From Fulvitalea axinellae (GTDB lineage: Bacteria > Bacteroidota > Bacteroidia > Cytophagales > Cyclobacteriaceae): a stretch of DNA of 64,000 bases. Positions within the stretch are counted from its first letter, which is position 1. Every line of letters begins with the position of its first letter. The notes beneath the pieces are model-generated. The model ran no database searches, had not been told where the DNA came from, and was given only the letters and a program-made list of their open reading frames with translations. Shown here in pieces: positions 55,349-64,000 of this stretch. A program made the translations under genes and the position numbers. The stretch is taken from assembly GCF_036492835.1 (NCBI RefSeq), contig NZ_AP025314.1:434001-498000 (forward strand). Direction: 5' to 3'.

Positions 55349-56416
55349 TTACTCTTTCTTAAGGAATGGAATTTTAGGTGGATTTTTCCAATTGAGTCGC
55401 CAACCAGCCGTGATGGATGCGCCTTCTTCAATAATTGATATGCGGGCGTTCCTTTTGGTTTCGGATTCTGAGATATTCCGGCGTTGGAAACCACTTACGG
55501 AGACGAAGAATTTTTCGCCGGTATAGCCCATAGACAGTTTGCCGGAGAAAAATACGGCTAGGGTATTTTCCCTAAGTTTGGTTTCGTCGGCGTCGGTGGT
55601 GTAGAAAGTGGCCCGTTGGTAACCTAAGCCCGGAACTATGGCCGCTGTGGCGAAGAAATTACCCTTGACGTAGGTATAGGCATAACCTCCTAGTATTCCC
55701 GTGTTGATGAACCATATTTTACGGGCGCTGGTCCTTGGGCTAACATAGGGAAGTGCTTTGGAGGGCAGTATGGAGCTGTCGCCGTTGTTGATTTCGTAAT
55801 ATGAGAAAGTGCCACCGAGCAGGAAGGTCCCGGCGCTTTTTTTCTGTCTTTCGTTAAAGACGAACGGGGCTCTGAAGGAGAACTTTTTATTGTTGAAGAT
55901 ATAGGCGAAGTCGGTGCCGATCTGATATTGCTTCAGGTCAGGGAACTTGATGATTTCCGGGTAACCGAGATCTTCGAGTATACCTTGGTTTGGCCGGCGG
56001 AGGAACATGCCTTCGTAGTAAAGGCCGTAAAGGTCCACCACCACCCGGCTAGGATAGAAGCTGAGGCGGTAGTCAAGTCCTTTGCTGCGGCCGCGTTTGG
56101 AGCTGGATGCGCCCGGGATCCTGAAATTGATGGCTCCGCCGAGGTTCCGGAAGTTGACCGCCGCACCTAAACCGGGAGCGTTATTGACACCGTAATTGAG
56201 TTTTGATTCCAGTTCTTGGCTTTTGCGGAAATCCAGCACTACTCTGGAGAAGTTCCAGAAGCCGATACCCCGCAGAACTAGTTTGTCGTTCAGGCGCTCA
56301 ATATATGTGGTGTCCACCTCTTGGGCGCTGGCGCTACAGTTAAGCCCAAGGGCTAGCGCTAACGCGCTTACGAATATTCCGAGTTTTTTTATTTCCATAC
56401 CCATGTTCTTCAACAT
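55349..56416 (-). CDS. DUF4421 outer-membrane-type protein
   Basis: A 355-residue exported protein of the DUF4421 family. After a signal peptide (MEIKKLGIFVSALALALGLNCSASAQ) come YIERLNDKLVLRGIGFWNFSRVVLDF and a series of amphipathic beta-strands (GLGAAVNFRNLGGAINFRIPG, GLDYRLSFYPSRVVVDLYGLYYEGMFLRRP, QIGTDFAYIFNNKKFSFRAPFVF, LSMGYTGEKFFVSVSGF), ending KKE after an aromatic strand. A beta-barrel in the outer membrane is likely; the role is unknown. Three ATGs are possible at 56416, 56404 and 56398; all keep the signal peptide. Confidence 0.83.
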   Translation of the reverse strand: MLKNMGMEIKKLGIFVSALALALGLNCSASAQEVDTTYIERLNDKLVLRGIGFWNFSRVVLDFRKSQELESKLNYGVNNAPGLGAAVNFRNLGGAINFRIPGASSSKRGRSKGLDYRLSFYPSRVVVDLYGLYYEGMFLRRPNQGILEDLGYPEIIKFPDLKQYQIGTDFAYIFNNKKFSFRAPFVFNERQKKSAGTFLLGGTFSYYEINNGDSSILPSKALPYVSPRTSARKIWFINTGILGGYAYTYVKGNFFATAAIVPGLGYQRATFYTTDADETKLRENTLAVFFSGKLSMGYTGEKFFVSVSGFQRRNISESETKRNARISIIEEGASITAGWRLNWKNPPKIPFLKKE

Positions 56417-56445
56417 GGGAAACGGACTTAGGTTTTCATGCGGGC

Positions 56446-57684
56446 TTAAGGTTTTTTCAAAAGTCCTTCAGTAAGCCAATTTGCCATGGCTTGGCGGTTT
56501 GACGGAAGCAGAAAGCGTTGTTGGTTATTCGGGTTTTGGAAGTTGCCCAATTCGATATAAGTTGCCACGGGTGTAGTTTCCCGAAGCATGTGCAGATCGC
56601 GTCCGCGGATATAGCCGGTGTACCCTCTGCCTTTTCGTTTTTGCTCGTATTTGCGCTTGATAGTGCTCATTAGTGACTGCGAAAAGCGCTTCGAGTTGTT
56701 ATCTTTCAGGCGGTGGTAAAAGTACATGTCGATGTTCTTTTCGGTTCCCCGCGAATCCAAGTGAACCATCAGCAAACGCTGGTAGCGGAATCCCATGGCC
56801 TTGTTTTGCTTGTAAAGGCGATTGACGGCGTTGGCCCGCTGATCCAGTCGCTCGATTTGGTCGAGGGGAATGGGGTCGTTTGGCCAGCAACGTTCGTTTT
56901 GTCCGGTACCGAGGTATTGCTTGTCGCGGATACCGTCTTTTGGGTCACGGATGATGACGTATACTTTGGCGCCTTGTTCTATGAGGTTCCGGGCCAAGCG
57001 TAATGAGACATCGTAAGCGTATTCATCTTCGTGGAGGCGGGTTTTGCCTTTGCGTACCATGGCGCCGGGGTCAGGTCCGCCGTGTCCGCTCACTATATAG
57101 TATACGCAACCTTTGAGGCGGTTGCTTTTTGCTTTGACCTTGGCGTATTTTTTTCCGAAAATGGGGAAACTGCCATTCGAAGCTTTAGCTATCGGAGGGC
57201 CTGTAGGAGTGGAGGCTTTTTTCTTGGAAGGCTTCGGCTTGGCCGGCGTTTTTGTGGCTACGGGTTTCGAGGTTACGGCGGGGAGTCCGTTGTGGAGGTG
57301 ATACGGTACCCAAATGGTCTTGCTAGCCACCACGCTTTTTTTCCTTACGCCTTTTTTCTTGAGCAGGTCATTGTAGGCCAAAACGGCTTCGGCCGTGGAC
57401 CAGTCGTCAAGGCCTAGGCTGGAGCGTATGCTTTTGCCGTTGAAAGGGTACGAGGAGATGGGGAGTGCGTATTTGCCGGCTTTGAGCTCGGAGCTGATAA
57501 TGCGGTTTAGGCCGAGGAAATAGTCTCGGTTTTCCCTGTGCCCATTGAGTCTGTAACGACTCATAAGCGAGTCCACGGTGATTTTTTTCGTGGTTTTGAT
57601 TTCCACGAAACGGCTTTTTTGGGCCGTAAGGGTAATGGGGGCCAGTACTAGCGCCAAGAGCATCGTACGGAAAAACGGGGGCAT
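56446..57684 (-). CDS. N-acetylmuramoyl-L-alanine amidase (Amidase_3)
   Basis: A 412-residue exported peptidoglycan amidase. The ATG at 57684 gives a signal peptide (MPPFFRTMLLALVLAPITLTAQ); 31 further codons upstream are open but are unlikely to be used. A first domain of about 100 residues is followed by a Pro/Lys/Thr-rich linker (TKTPAKPKPSKKKASTPTGPP). The zinc amidase domain begins CVYYIVSGHGGPDPGAMV (first His), with LHEDEYAYDVSLRLARNLIEQGAKVYVI (Glu), LLMVHLDSRGTEKNIDMYF (second His) and the catalytic Glu in ATYIELGNFQN. It cuts the bond between N-acetylmuramic acid and L-Ala in cell separation. The EnvC-like protein at 41650 is the likely activator. Confidence 0.9.
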   Translation of the reverse strand: MPPFFRTMLLALVLAPITLTAQKSRFVEIKTTKKITVDSLMSRYRLNGHRENRDYFLGLNRIISSELKAGKYALPISSYPFNGKSIRSSLGLDDWSTAEAVLAYNDLLKKKGVRKKSVVASKTIWVPYHLHNGLPAVTSKPVATKTPAKPKPSKKKASTPTGPPIAKASNGSFPIFGKKYAKVKAKSNRLKGCVYYIVSGHGGPDPGAMVRKGKTRLHEDEYAYDVSLRLARNLIEQGAKVYVIIRDPKDGIRDKQYLGTGQNERCWPNDPIPLDQIERLDQRANAVNRLYKQNKAMGFRYQRLLMVHLDSRGTEKNIDMYFYHRLKDNNSKRFSQSLMSTIKRKYEQKRKGRGYTGYIRGRDLHMLRETTPVATYIELGNFQNPNNQQRFLLPSNRQAMANWLTEGLLKKP

Positions 57685-57875
57685 AGCTTCGCTTAATTTT
57701 GGATATGGGCGCCTGTGGCCCGTGCGTTGTATCCGTTGTCCGCAGTCGGTTTCAGACCGCAGGCTGGTGGCGTACACGGTCAGTCAATGTATTTTTGTAA
57801 GAAAAACTTACGGAGAACGGATCCGAAAAAAAGCCAAAAAAATTGGCAAGGCCAAATGATGCGTGAAATTCGGGA

Positions 57876-57901
57876 AAAAAGAAAGGGCCCGAAGGCCCTT
57901 T
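57876..57901 (-). terminator. Terminator of the M16 protease gene
   Basis: On the minus strand AAAGGGCC, loop TTCG, GGCCCTTT (57901-57882) is followed by CTTTTTT. It lies 41 bp past the stop codon. Confidence 0.85.
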
Positions 57902-57942
57902 TCAGTTTGTTAACTCACCGTTTGTAAGTAAAACGGCTATTA

Positions 57943-60816
57943 TTACTGCTTTTTGTCTGATTGGAGAACTCCGATCTCGTTGCCGTCAGGATCAAGTTCG
58001 ATGATCTCGTAACCAAGGCGCTTAAGGCCCGGCAATACGAGGGCTTTGTCGCCAACCACCAAGATATTCATGTTCTCTGCCTTGAGGTGCTTTTTGGCCA
58101 AGGCGTTGATGTCTTTCTGGCTGATCTTGTCGATCACTTTAGCCTGCTTGTTAACGTAATTTCCGTCCAGGTCATAAGTGATGATTCTCGACAGGAATCC
58201 GGCTTTTTGTCCCGGAGTTTCGTATTTGCGGGCATCGCTTTGGGCGATCGAGTTCTTCATAAAGTCAAGTTCGTCGGCCGTGATGCCTTTGCTGTGGAAG
58301 CCCTTGATTTCTTTTACGAACTCAAATACCGCACTGTCGGTGGTGTTGGCTTTTACGCCTGCCGACGCTCCGAAGATACCGTATTCCTTATTGGCGTAGA
58401 AGTACGAGCGGGCGCCGTAAGTGTAGCCCTTGTCTTCGCGCAAATTAAGGTTGATACGGCTATTGAACGCGCCACCGAGGTTGTAGTTCATCAAGCCGGT
58501 TTTGAACGATTCGCCGTAGGCGTCGTAGTGCAGGCCGGTGAGGTAACCCATACGGATGTGCGATTGCGGAGCTTTTTCTTTGTCTACCAAGTAGATTTTG
58601 GTCTTTACTTGGCGTAGGCCGAATTCCTCTTTGTAAAGCTTAACCTCTTTGCGGTCCCAGTTTTTGAGGAAGTCGAGTTTCGAGATAACTTCTTTCTGGC
58701 CGATATCACCCACAACCACCAATTTACTGATGTTAGGGGCGTAGTTGGTCTTGTAGAAGTTTTTCACATCGTCAAGGGTGATGCCCTTAACCGATTCCTC
58801 TGTTCCGCTCGACGAAATAGCGTGGATGCTCTCTTTGCCGAACAATACCTTGTCGTATACGCTGGAAGCGATAGCGCCCGGATCTTTCTTGTTCGCCTTG
58901 ATGCCTTCTATTTGCTGTTTCTTGATACGCTGGAAAGCGTCTTCTGGGAACGCGGGCTGGAAGAGGATTTCTTCGGCCAAAGCCAAAGTCTTATCCAAGT
59001 TTTTGCGGAGCGAACTAATGTTAAGCGAAGTGGATCCGTCACCGGCTGAGATAGAAACGCTACTGCCGAGTTTGTCGAGTTCGTTTGAGAACTCTTCGGC
59101 GTTGTGCTTAAGGGTTCCCTCGTTCATCAAAGCGGCGGTAATCGAAGCGATACCGGCTTTGCTCTTGTCCCAGCCTTCTTGCTTATGTCCGCCTTCGATG
59201 CTCAGGCGAAGCGTAACGGTCGGGATTTCGCTAGAACGGGTGCCGATGATCTGGAGGCCGTTCTTGAAGTTATTTCTCCAATAATCCGGAACCGGAACAA
59301 GAGGGGCTTTAGTGGCTTCTGGCTTCTTGCTACGGTCAAACTTGTCACCGGTGATGGGCGTGTAAGCCAGTCCTGAGTAGTCGGTAGTAGGGAACGGGTT
59401 GTTTCCTGACTTCTGTGGCGTGAAGTTATCGGCCTTGGCGGTCAAGCCTTCCATGCCTTTAGGCAATACGCTCAGCACTACGGAAGCTTTGCCTTTGATG
59501 TACTTGTTGTATACGCGGACTACGTCTTCTTTGGTAATATTCAAATAAGCGTCGAGTTCCTTCTGGATGTAGTTCGGATTTCCTGTGAAAGTCTGGTAGT
59601 GGGCAAGCTGGCTCACTTTTCCGCTTACCGAAGCCAGGCTGTTGATAGTTCCGGCCTCTACGCCAGCTACAAACTTCTGGATGTCTTCGTCTTTTACGCC
59701 TTCTTTTTCGAATTCTTTCAGCGTTGCCCTGAGATCTTCCTCAAAGCTGGCGAGAGTGTTGCCTGGGAATGGCAATACGAACATGGTCATTTGGCCGGCG
59801 AGTTCGTCATGCGACGAGAATACGCTGGCTTGGATCGCCTTACGGGTCTTTACGAATTTTTTGAAGAAGAAAGAACTTTGTCCTGTTCCCAGAATCTGGG
59901 CGAGACACTTGAGCGGAGCCTCGTCTTTGTGATATTCCGGAACGGTGGGGAAAGTAAGCAACAACGCGGGGAAGCGGATGTTGGAATCTACGTAAGAGAT
60001 ATAGCGGTCGCTGTCAAGTTGGACTGGATCGAGCTTGAGGCTTTTCACTTCCTGTCCTCTCGGGATAATTCCGAAATATTTTTCCGCCAAGCGAATCACT
60101 TCTTTCGGGTTTACGTCTCCGCCAACGGTAAGCGTGGCGTTGTTCGGCCCGTACCAACGGAGGAAGAATTTCTTCAGGTCGGTTACGTCAACTCGGTCCA
60201 AATCCTCAAGCACGCCGATCGTGAGCCACGAATACGGGTGACCGTAAGGGTAGAGGGCCTGGCAAGTACGCTCTTGCCACTGGCCGTAAGGTGCGTTGTC
60301 GTAGTTTTGGCCTTTTTCGTTTTTAACGGTGGCGCGCTGTACCTCGAACTTTTTCTGTGTAACAGCTTCGAGCAGAAATCCCATCCTGTCGGCCTCAAGC
60401 CAGAACATTCTTTCGAGCTGGTTGCTCGGTACGGTTTGGAAGTAGTTTGTGCGGTCGCGGTTAGTGGTTCCGTTAAGCGTTCCGCCGGACTCCGAGACCA
60501 CTTTGAAATGCTCTTCATCGGCTACGTTTTTGGAGCCTTGGAACATCATGTGTTCGAAGAAGTGGGCGAAACCGGATTTTCCGATCTCTTCGCGTTGCGA
60601 GCCCACATGATAAGTCACGTCAACGTGTACCAAAGGATCGGAATGATCCTCATGGATTACCAAAGTAAGGCCGTTGTCCAAAACGTACTTCTCGTAAGGG
60701 ATTACGACCTCGTCACCTTTTTTCGTCACCTTTTCGATCAGCTTGGTCTGAGCGAGTGCCATACCAGACGATAGCATGATCGCAAGCGACATTGCGATAG
60801 TCTTGAGTTTTCTCAT
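57943..60816 (-). CDS. M16-family zinc protease, two fused halves
   Basis: A 957-residue exported metalloprotease (signal peptide MRKLKTIAMSLAIMLSSGMALAQ). The active half has the inverted zinc motif HFFEH with its downstream Glu (GFAHFFEHMMFQGSKN ... VKNEKGQNYDNAPYG). The second half (from about 510) is the inactive M16 partner with GGAFNSRINLNLREDKGYTYGARSYFY, the Arg/Tyr segment that binds the substrate C-terminus. Such fused pairs form a clam-shell that degrades peptides in the periplasm. Single gene with its own terminator, transcribed away from the ribosomal protein genes. About 180 bp lie before it. Confidence 0.93.
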   Translation of the reverse strand: MRKLKTIAMSLAIMLSSGMALAQTKLIEKVTKKGDEVVIPYEKYVLDNGLTLVIHEDHSDPLVHVDVTYHVGSQREEIGKSGFAHFFEHMMFQGSKNVADEEHFKVVSESGGTLNGTTNRDRTNYFQTVPSNQLERMFWLEADRMGFLLEAVTQKKFEVQRATVKNEKGQNYDNAPYGQWQERTCQALYPYGHPYSWLTIGVLEDLDRVDVTDLKKFFLRWYGPNNATLTVGGDVNPKEVIRLAEKYFGIIPRGQEVKSLKLDPVQLDSDRYISYVDSNIRFPALLLTFPTVPEYHKDEAPLKCLAQILGTGQSSFFFKKFVKTRKAIQASVFSSHDELAGQMTMFVLPFPGNTLASFEEDLRATLKEFEKEGVKDEDIQKFVAGVEAGTINSLASVSGKVSQLAHYQTFTGNPNYIQKELDAYLNITKEDVVRVYNKYIKGKASVVLSVLPKGMEGLTAKADNFTPQKSGNNPFPTTDYSGLAYTPITGDKFDRSKKPEATKAPLVPVPDYWRNNFKNGLQIIGTRSSEIPTVTLRLSIEGGHKQEGWDKSKAGIASITAALMNEGTLKHNAEEFSNELDKLGSSVSISAGDGSTSLNISSLRKNLDKTLALAEEILFQPAFPEDAFQRIKKQQIEGIKANKKDPGAIASSVYDKVLFGKESIHAISSSGTEESVKGITLDDVKNFYKTNYAPNISKLVVVGDIGQKEVISKLDFLKNWDRKEVKLYKEEFGLRQVKTKIYLVDKEKAPQSHIRMGYLTGLHYDAYGESFKTGLMNYNLGGAFNSRINLNLREDKGYTYGARSYFYANKEYGIFGASAGVKANTTDSAVFEFVKEIKGFHSKGITADELDFMKNSIAQSDARKYETPGQKAGFLSRIITYDLDGNYVNKQAKVIDKISQKDINALAKKHLKAENMNILVVGDKALVLPGLKRLGYEIIELDPDGNEIGVLQSDKKQ

Positions 60817-60943
60817 CTAAACGATGTTTGTTTGTGTCGGATATAGAATAAAAAGTCTGTGTTAAACTAATATATTTCCCTGATAGATGCTCGGATTATT
60901 CCATAAGCGGTTTGGGAGTTTGAAAAGGTGAGATGCAAAAAAA

Positions 60944-60972
60944 AGCGCGAGTTCCGTAAACGGAACCCGCGC
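60944..60972 (-). terminator. Terminator of rplU-rpmA
   Basis: GCGCGAGTTCCGT and ACGGAACCCGCGC pair over about 13 positions with one mismatch, and the minus strand continues into a long T-run (60937-60944). It lies 29 bp after rpmA. Confidence 0.88.
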
Positions 60973-61000
60973 CTTTATTCTTTAATCGAAAGATTACTGA

Positions 61001-61264
61001 TTAAGCCTCAGTTACAGGCTCAACAGAAACAACCGATCTGTTTTTTCTAGTTTTTTTGAAGCTAACCACGCCGTCAGTCAAAGCGAAGAGAGTGTGGTCT
61101 TTGCCCATACCCACGTTGTTGCCTGGGTGGTGCTTAGTGCCTCTTTGTCTAACGATGATGTTGCCGGCGATAGCACCTTGTCCACCATAGATCTTTACGC
61201 CAAGGCGTTTGCTTTCCGATTCTCTACCGTTGTTAGAAGAACCTGCTCCTTTTTTATGTGCCAT
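61001..61264 (-). CDS. rpmA: 50S ribosomal protein L27
   Basis: An 87-residue ribosomal protein next to the peptidyl transferase centre. [62 protein letters not shown] is the near-invariant bL27 sequence. Unlike the Firmicutes form it starts directly with AHKK, so no N-terminal cleavage is needed. It follows rplU after 9 bp and is closed by a terminator. Confidence 0.98.
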   Translation of the reverse strand: MAHKKGAGSSNNGRESESKRLGVKIYGGQGAIAGNIIVRQRGTKHHPGNNVGMGKDHTLFALTDGVVSFKKTRKNRSVVSVEPVTEA

Positions 61265-61273
61265 GGTTTAAGC

Positions 61274-61585
61274 TTATTTAGAGATCCCTTTAATCATTAC
61301 TTTAGTGAAGGCCTGACGGTGACCGTTCTTCAAACGGTAGCCTTTTCTTCTCTTCTTCTTGAAGATGATTACTTTGTTGCCCTTCACGTGCTCGACGATT
61401 TCGCCAGTGACCTTTGCACCTTCAACTACGGGAGCACCTACTTCGATGTCACCGTCGTTGTCGATCAAAAGCACCTTGTCGAACTCTACGGAAGCGCCGG
61501 CTTCGCCCTCCAAAGATGGAGCGAACACAAACCGATCTTGCGTTACTTTGAACTGCTTTCCTGCTATCTCTACGATCGCGTACAT
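61274..61585 (-). CDS. rplU: 50S ribosomal protein L21
   Basis: A 103-residue 23S-rRNA-binding ribosomal protein. [45 protein letters not shown] opens the beta-barrel, and [28 protein letters not shown] closes with the basic rRNA-binding part. Length and order are normal. First gene of the rplU-rpmA pair, preceded by a full promoter at 61627-61658. Confidence 0.98.
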   Translation of the reverse strand: MYAIVEIAGKQFKVTQDRFVFAPSLEGEAGASVEFDKVLLIDNDGDIEVGAPVVEGAKVTGEIVEHVKGNKVIIFKKKRRKGYRLKNGHRQAFTKVMIKGISK

Positions 61586-61626
61586 AATGTGCTATTAAAT
61601 TTGAATTACGTTTCGCAAATGAAGCG

Positions 61627-61658
61627 CAAATATATGAAAAGCTTCGCTAAAAGCAAAA
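61627..61658 (-). promoter_or_regulatory. Promoter of rplU-rpmA (-33/-7)
   Basis: On the minus strand TTTTG (61658-61654), a 19-bp spacer and TATATTTG (61634-61627). This is the same layout as at 35143-35172. It lies 42 bp before the rplU start codon. Confidence 0.8.
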
Positions 61659-61676
61659 GTCTTGTCTATCAATATG

Positions 61677-63596
61677 TCACGCCTCGCGAAGTTCGGCTTT
61701 CAGGCGGCCGATTTCGGCTCTGAACCCTCTTTCCTTGCTGGCGAAATCTTCCTGGATCGCCTGCATTTCTTCCCAACTCTGGCGGGCGGCCTCCTCTTTC
61801 TCTTTCAGGACTACGGCTTGCTGGCGCATTTCTTCCAACAACCTTTTTGTGCGCTCGTTGTTTCGCGCAACGGTTACGGTGGCGGCTATCGCTTCTCCGC
61901 AACGGGTCAGAAAATCGAGGATGTAGTCTTCCACGTGCTGGAAAAACGCAAGTTCCATGACTCCTGCTATCTCGTCATTGACTTTTAGCGGGATAAGCAA
62001 AATGTATGTTGGTGTGCTTTCGCCCAAACCTGAGGTGATGGAGGTATAGCCGTCGGGCACCTCGCTCATTCTTATAGGACGAGCTTCCAGATAGCAGGTC
62101 CCGACCAAGCCTTGTCCAGGCATTATGCTTTTTTCCGTAAAGCGTTTTTTCTCATAAGCGTAGCAAGATCTTAGAACCAGCTTTCCTGCGTCGGTTTCGT
62201 CATCACCGGCCATAACGAATAGGCCGAATTGGTTGGCGTTTACGTATTTGGCGAGGAACGAAGCCAATTTGTCTGCGACTGCGTTGAAATCTTCGGATGA
62301 ACGCAGGATTTCCGCAATTCGGCTCAAGCCTTCGGAAGCCATTCTTTCACGGTCCTCGCGTTCTTTGGCTTCTTTGAGCGAGTTTCTCATTTCCAACAGG
62401 GCTTTGCCCAGTTCGTTGTCTTTGCTTGGGTTGTAGTCGGTCTCCAGTTTTCCGGCTCCCACATCCCTGGCGAAATCGCCGGACCTGCGCAACGATCTTA
62501 CCAGTGCCTGCAACGTTTCTTGCAGTGAACGGAACTCGGAAATTTTTTGGTCTAGCTTGAGTTTTCCGTCTAGGCGTCCTTTGCTTATGGATTTTACGTA
62601 CCCGATTACTGCGTCGAATTTTTCGGAAAACTGGAGGCTTAGCCTGTAAACTCCGAATAAGGTACCTAGGAGAAGTACTATTTGGGCTAACAGAATATAA
62701 ATAAACCTCCGGAAGAGTTCGCCAAGTGAGCCTGTAACGGTGGTTTCGGAGATAAAAAACATGCCTCTCGCCTGCATTCTTCGTACATGCACGAAATGGT
62801 TCACCCCATTGTGCTCATACTTGAAATGAAAAACGCTATCCTTATTTCCCTTTGATTTTTCCAGTAACCAATTGGCCTTCTCTCCAAGGCCGGATATATC
62901 AATAAGATTGAAAGCCTCGCCGGATTTATCCTTGTTATACGAGATAAGGTTTCCCGAGTAGTCGGTCAGAAAGTTCCGGTCTTCAGATTTCTCTTCTTGG
63001 CCCACCACGTCCTGATGGACTTTGTTCAGGTCGACAATGAGAAATCCGAAAGTGTTTTCGGGTTTGGTGCTGATTTTTTGGGCGATCACCATTTTTTGTT
63101 TGCCACCCTCAGTGAATGTTTCGAAAAAGTTGTGCCTCTTGGTTTGCTCTAATCTTCTCACCCAAAAAAAGCCTGGCGAATTTAAGTTTATGGATTCAGC
63201 AAAGCCTTTAGAGTCCGTCATCCACGGTTCCGCTCCGATAGTGACGACCCCGATTCGGGCTTCTTTGTTTAGGCCGCGTAGCTTTTTGTCGTATTGTCTG
63301 AGGAGGGTTGTTACAGAATCCCGGCATTGTTCGCCCGCCGACAAGTATCGCTTGAGCGGCCGGTTCATTTCGAGGGTGTACTGTACGGTCCGCGTGTAAG
63401 AGTACAAAGTGGAATGTACCTTCCCCAGCGGGCGTTCGGCCAAAATGGGGGCAAGATCTTTTTCATAGCCCTTTATGATCATGTCACGGGACGTGACATA
63501 GAAAAGGGCGCTGGATATTCCGGAAATCAATATGAAAAGCATTCCGAAACTCAGTATTAGCCGGCCTCTGAGTGAGCCTAAAAATTTCGAATCCAT
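61677..63596 (-). CDS. Membrane protein with sensor, HAMP-like and GAF domains, no output domain
   Basis: A 639-residue inner-membrane protein. The ATG at 63596 (MDSKFLGSLRGRLILSFGML) precedes the first helix (LILSFGMLFILISGISSALFYV). A periplasmic sensing region of about 250 residues follows (IGVVTIGAEPWMTDSKGFAES ... NTFGFLIVDLNKVHQDVV), then a second helix (FRRFIYILLAQIVLLLGTLFGVY). Next come HAMP-like coils (YVKSISKGRLDGKL, RDVGAGKLETDY), a GAF domain (about 420-560: VADKLASFLAKYVNANQFGLFVMAG ... LIPLKVNDEIAGVMELAFF) and a C-terminal coiled coil. No kinase, cyclase or phosphatase domain is present, so the signal must pass to a partner. It lies between rplU-rpmA and the tRNA genes. Confidence 0.8.
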   Translation of the reverse strand: MDSKFLGSLRGRLILSFGMLFILISGISSALFYVTSRDMIIKGYEKDLAPILAERPLGKVHSTLYSYTRTVQYTLEMNRPLKRYLSAGEQCRDSVTTLLRQYDKKLRGLNKEARIGVVTIGAEPWMTDSKGFAESINLNSPGFFWVRRLEQTKRHNFFETFTEGGKQKMVIAQKISTKPENTFGFLIVDLNKVHQDVVGQEEKSEDRNFLTDYSGNLISYNKDKSGEAFNLIDISGLGEKANWLLEKSKGNKDSVFHFKYEHNGVNHFVHVRRMQARGMFFISETTVTGSLGELFRRFIYILLAQIVLLLGTLFGVYRLSLQFSEKFDAVIGYVKSISKGRLDGKLKLDQKISEFRSLQETLQALVRSLRRSGDFARDVGAGKLETDYNPSKDNELGKALLEMRNSLKEAKEREDRERMASEGLSRIAEILRSSEDFNAVADKLASFLAKYVNANQFGLFVMAGDDETDAGKLVLRSCYAYEKKRFTEKSIMPGQGLVGTCYLEARPIRMSEVPDGYTSITSGLGESTPTYILLIPLKVNDEIAGVMELAFFQHVEDYILDFLTRCGEAIAATVTVARNNERTKRLLEEMRQQAVVLKEKEEAARQSWEEMQAIQEDFASKERGFRAEIGRLKAELREA

Positions 63597-63765
63597 AGGG
63601 ACAGGTTTGGATTGATGAGTCAAAAACTAGAAACTGCGTGCGTGGATGGTATTAAATATACAATTCCATTCAGATTTATCACACAAATAGTAAAACATAA
63701 CTTTATTAATCTGGGCGAGAAAAAAGAAATCCTGAAGGATTTTAAAAAAAGTATGCCTATAAAAC

Positions 63766-63794
63766 GAAAAAAGCCTCGCTGAAAAGCGAAGCTT
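63766..63794 (-). terminator. Terminator of the tRNA genes
   Basis: On the minus strand AAGC(T)TCGCT, loop TTTC, AGCGA(G)GCTT (63794-63771) with one internal mismatch, followed by TTTTCG. A second A/T hairpin AAATCC/GGATTT lies at 63727-63742 with a T-run beyond. Confidence 0.75.
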
Positions 63795-63795
63795 G

Positions 63796-63869
63796 CGGTA
63801 TGGACGGGACTCGAACCCGCGACCTCCTGCGTGACAGGCAGGCATTCTAACCAACTGAACTACCACACC
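63796..63869 (-). tRNA. tRNA-Asp (anticodon GTC)
   Basis: A 74-nt cloverleaf on the minus strand. The acceptor GGTGTGG pairs with CCATACC (one G-T). The anticodon arm CCTGC-CTGTCAC-GCAGG carries GTC. The T arm GCGGG-TTCGAGT-CCCGT and a discriminator G follow. No CCA is encoded. It lies 40 bp after tRNA-fMet and shares a terminator at 63766-63794. Confidence 0.95.
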
Positions 63870-63909
63870 AAATTATATTTATTAGAGTGTCCATTTGACA
63901 AACTCTCAG

Positions 63910-63982
<73 letters not shown>

Positions 63983-64000
63983 ATGTGTACTCCGTAGGGG

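Noticed and set aside
63627..63866. Minus-strand frame of 79 codons
   Set aside because: Covers the tRNA-Asp gene; the first residues are translated tRNA.

Overview
The window is chromosomal DNA of a member of the Bacteroidota, most likely of the Cytophagales type. Evidence for this is the type IX secretion / gliding core gldK-gldL-gldM-gldN with a PorP/SprF-like gene just ahead of it, the Bacteroidota-restricted families DUF4271, DUF4292, DUF4421, DUF1599 and the BT_3928-like DoxX protein, a large SecA without a C-terminal zinc tail, a DnaE with a fused exonuclease, and promoters of the TTG-N19-TAnnTTTG type. No genus is claimed.

Layout. 1-1.2 kb: start of ileS, a possible leader attenuator, a degenerate 23-bp tandem array and a coiled-coil protein gene. 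1.44-5.03 kb: an AT-rich accessory island bracketed by two direct copies of a covarying hairpin. It holds an alpha/beta hydrolase, a two-ORF segment with the end structure of an integron gene cassette, and an IS110-family element. 5.2-9.9 kb: an IS30-like HTH protein, an ATP-pyrophosphatase of the DUF71 family, a 428-residue unknown, an M20 amidohydrolase and a SPOR lipoprotein. 10-18 kb: secA, dapF, two small unknowns and an AsmA protein. 18.5-19.8 kb: an IclR regulator followed by a striking 22-bp periodic ACGT array between two terminators. 19.8-27.7 kb: aroK, a DoxX protein, DUF1599, folP, diadenylate cyclase, a DciA-like protein, hemW, DUF4271 and hemD. 27.8-33.3 kb: the type IX secretion block. 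33.4-44.4 kb: isocitrate dehydrogenase, an enoyl-CoA hydratase, then a co-directional envelope operon (flippase, dut, nucleotidyltransferase, TPR protein, DUF4292, EnvC-like) and a convergent helical-repeat protein. 44.6-49.1 kb: leuA-leuC-leuD-leuB. 49.2-64 kb: an orphan ABC ATPase, dnaE, a perfect 23-bp tandem repeat, DUF4421, a peptidoglycan amidase, an M16 protease, rplU-rpmA, a GAF-domain membrane protein and tRNA-fMet/tRNA-Asp.

How the genes work together. GldK-N with the PorP-like protein form the trans-envelope motor and ring of the type IX system. The leu genes convert 2-oxoisovalerate to 2-oxoisocaproate. The envelope operon combines a polysaccharide or lipid flippase, a sugar nucleotidyltransferase and a probable amidase activator. 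The true amidase is encoded separately near 57 kb.

The least explained material is non-coding: three intergenic arrays with 22-23 bp period (about two helical turns), two of which share period and a CGCTCC core; the covarying hairpin pair around the island; and the cassette-like segment beside an IS110-family transposase. All comparisons rest on reading the sequence and on recalled family knowledge; no database search was run.
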